Assembly: GCA_002386405.1 (NCBI GenBank)
Contig: DGIP01000288.1
Span: forward strand, 1-8,196
Reading direction: 5' to 3'
DNA from: Stenotrophomonas maltophilia
GTDB taxonomy: Bacteria > Pseudomonadota > Gammaproteobacteria > Xanthomonadales > Xanthomonadaceae
Length of the DNA: 8,196 nt
Part shown: piece after piece, positions 7,791-8,196 of the stretch
How the letters are laid out: each line of letters opens with the position of its first letter
Position numbering within the stretch: the stretch's first letter is position 1
Notes under the pieces: model-generated
Database searches by the model: none
Seen by the model: only the letters and a program-made list of their open reading frames with translations
What the model was told of the DNA's origin: nothing
Translations under genes and position numbers: made by a program

Positions 7791-7821
7791 TTGACCTCAA
7801 CCATGGTTAAGGTGTCATCGT
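7791..7821 (+). promoter_or_regulatory. SoxR box and promoter of the MFS pump gene
   Basis: CCTCAACCATGGTTAAGG (7795-7812) is an 18-bp dyad with one mismatched pair and closely matches the E. coli soxS SoxR site (CCTCAAGTTAACTTGAGG), which I recall from the literature. It lies between -35 TTGACC (7791-7796, five of six) and a poor -10 CATCGT (7816-7821), giving a 19-bp spacer. Overlong 19-bp spacers are the hallmark of MerR-family activated promoters. Confidence 0.85.
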
Positions 7822-7844
7822 GCGGCACCTCGCGGTGTGCCGCA
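7821..7844. repeat. inverted repeat in the soxR-MFS intergenic region
   Basis: TGCGGCAC and GTGCCGCA form an 8-bp perfect inverted repeat with an 8-nt loop, directly after the proposed -10 box of the pump promoter. If transcription starts near 7828, the left arm would be only partly in the mRNA, so it may act as DNA or belong to the soxR leader on the other strand. Confidence 0.35.
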
Positions 7845-7876
7845 AGCACCGCGCTTCTTCGTTGCCTGGAATCCGC

Positions 7877-8196
7877 ATGTCTTCCGATGTAGCTGCACTG
7901 CCTGCCGACGCGCCCACGTCGATCCTCTCCCCGCGCTACCGCGCCACCACCATCGGCATGGTCGCGCTGGTGTCGCTGCATGCCTTCGAGGCACTTGCCG
8001 TGGCCGCCGCCATGCCCACCGTGGCGCATGAGCTGGACGGCCTGCGCCTGTACGCGCTGGCGTTCGGTGGCACGCTGGCCACCAGCGTGATCGGCATGAC
8101 GCTGGCGGGCCGCTGGAGCGACCGGCTCGGTCCGGCGCGGCCGTTATGGCTGGGCCTGTGCTGCTTCATCGCCGGCCTGCTGGTGGCCGGGCTGGC
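7877..8196 (+). CDS. mfsA: MFS efflux transporter under SoxR control, 3' end cut by window edge
   Basis: Inner-membrane proton-coupled drug exporter of the major facilitator superfamily. In S. maltophilia a SoxR-regulated pump named MfsA, linked to paraquat and fluoroquinolone resistance, is known; the name here rests on context, not on a full-length match. Only 106 codons are present. Residues 1-20 are hydrophilic; the first membrane helix spans about 24-45 and ends with EALAVAAAMPTVAHEL (38-52), matching the conserved end of helix 1 in DHA-type exporters. A second helix (about 57-77) is followed by the cytoplasmic MFS motif A, GRWSDRLGPARP (78-89), with D82, R83 and G85 kept, then the third helix begins. 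The ATG at 7877 has a modest CCTGGA 6 nt upstream. The SoxR box 64 nt before the start makes oxidant-inducible control very likely. Confidence 0.85.
   Translation, partial: MSSDVAALPADAPTSILSPRYRATTIGMVALVSLHAFEALAVAAAMPTVAHELDGLRLYALAFGGTLATSVIGMTLAGRWSDRLGPARPLWLGLCCFIAGLLVAGL

Noticed and set aside
7821..7844. Riboswitch or attenuator before the MFS gene
   Set aside because: Only one short hairpin is visible, the likely transcript start falls inside it, and there is no alternative structure or leader peptide; the SoxR box already explains control.

Overview
The window is a high-GC, gene-dense stretch of chromosome that looks like a gammaproteobacterium of the Xanthomonadaceae, most probably Stenotrophomonas (S. 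maltophilia complex). The reasons are: (i) the order pilU-pilT divergent from yggS-proC, which also occurs in Pseudomonas and xanthomonads; (ii) short hairpin repeats beginning with GTAG, the hallmark of the SMAG-type REP elements of S. maltophilia; (iii) a soxR gene divergent from an MFS pump, the arrangement known as soxR/mfsA in that species. Genus is an inference; no rRNA or other species marker is present.

Layout, left to right. 1-792 (-): aldo/keto reductase, C-terminus cut by the window edge. 793-922: spacer holding a 14-bp dyad and a 26-bp perfect palindrome. 923-1513 (-): multi-pass membrane protein of unknown function, resembling DUF4234-type proteins. 1629-2771 (-) pilU and 2825-3862 (-) pilT: the two type IV pilus retraction ATPases, an operon read from pilT to pilU with a small hairpin between them. 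3863-3964: divergent promoter region. 3965-4651 (+) yggS (PLP homeostasis protein) and 4716-5534 (+) proC (last step of proline synthesis), with a single GTAG hairpin in the 64-nt gap. 5559-5622: an inverted pair of identical 23-nt GTAG elements between convergent proC and a LysR-type regulator (5629-6513, -). 6514-6608: divergent regulatory region with a clear inverted repeat. 6609-7211 (+): short SDR-fold protein lacking the classical catalytic Tyr/Lys. 7227-7335: a second inverted pair of the same GTAG element. 7353-7787 (-): soxR. 7788-7876: divergent regulatory region with a SoxR box. 7877-8196 (+): start of an MFS efflux transporter, cut by the right edge.

Four functional modules can be read: pilus retraction (twitching motility), PLP/proline housekeeping, a LysR/SDR divergent pair of unknown substrate, and a SoxR-controlled redox-drug efflux unit. 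Both REP doublets sit where transcription converges (proC/lysR and SDR/soxR). No intergenic gap exceeds 150 nt. I see no tRNA, rRNA, CRISPR array, insertion sequence or prophage gene. No wholly new system is evident; the points most worth following are the REP doublets and their diverged single relative, the soxR ribosome-binding site lying inside the SoxR operator, and the degenerate SDR with its regulator.
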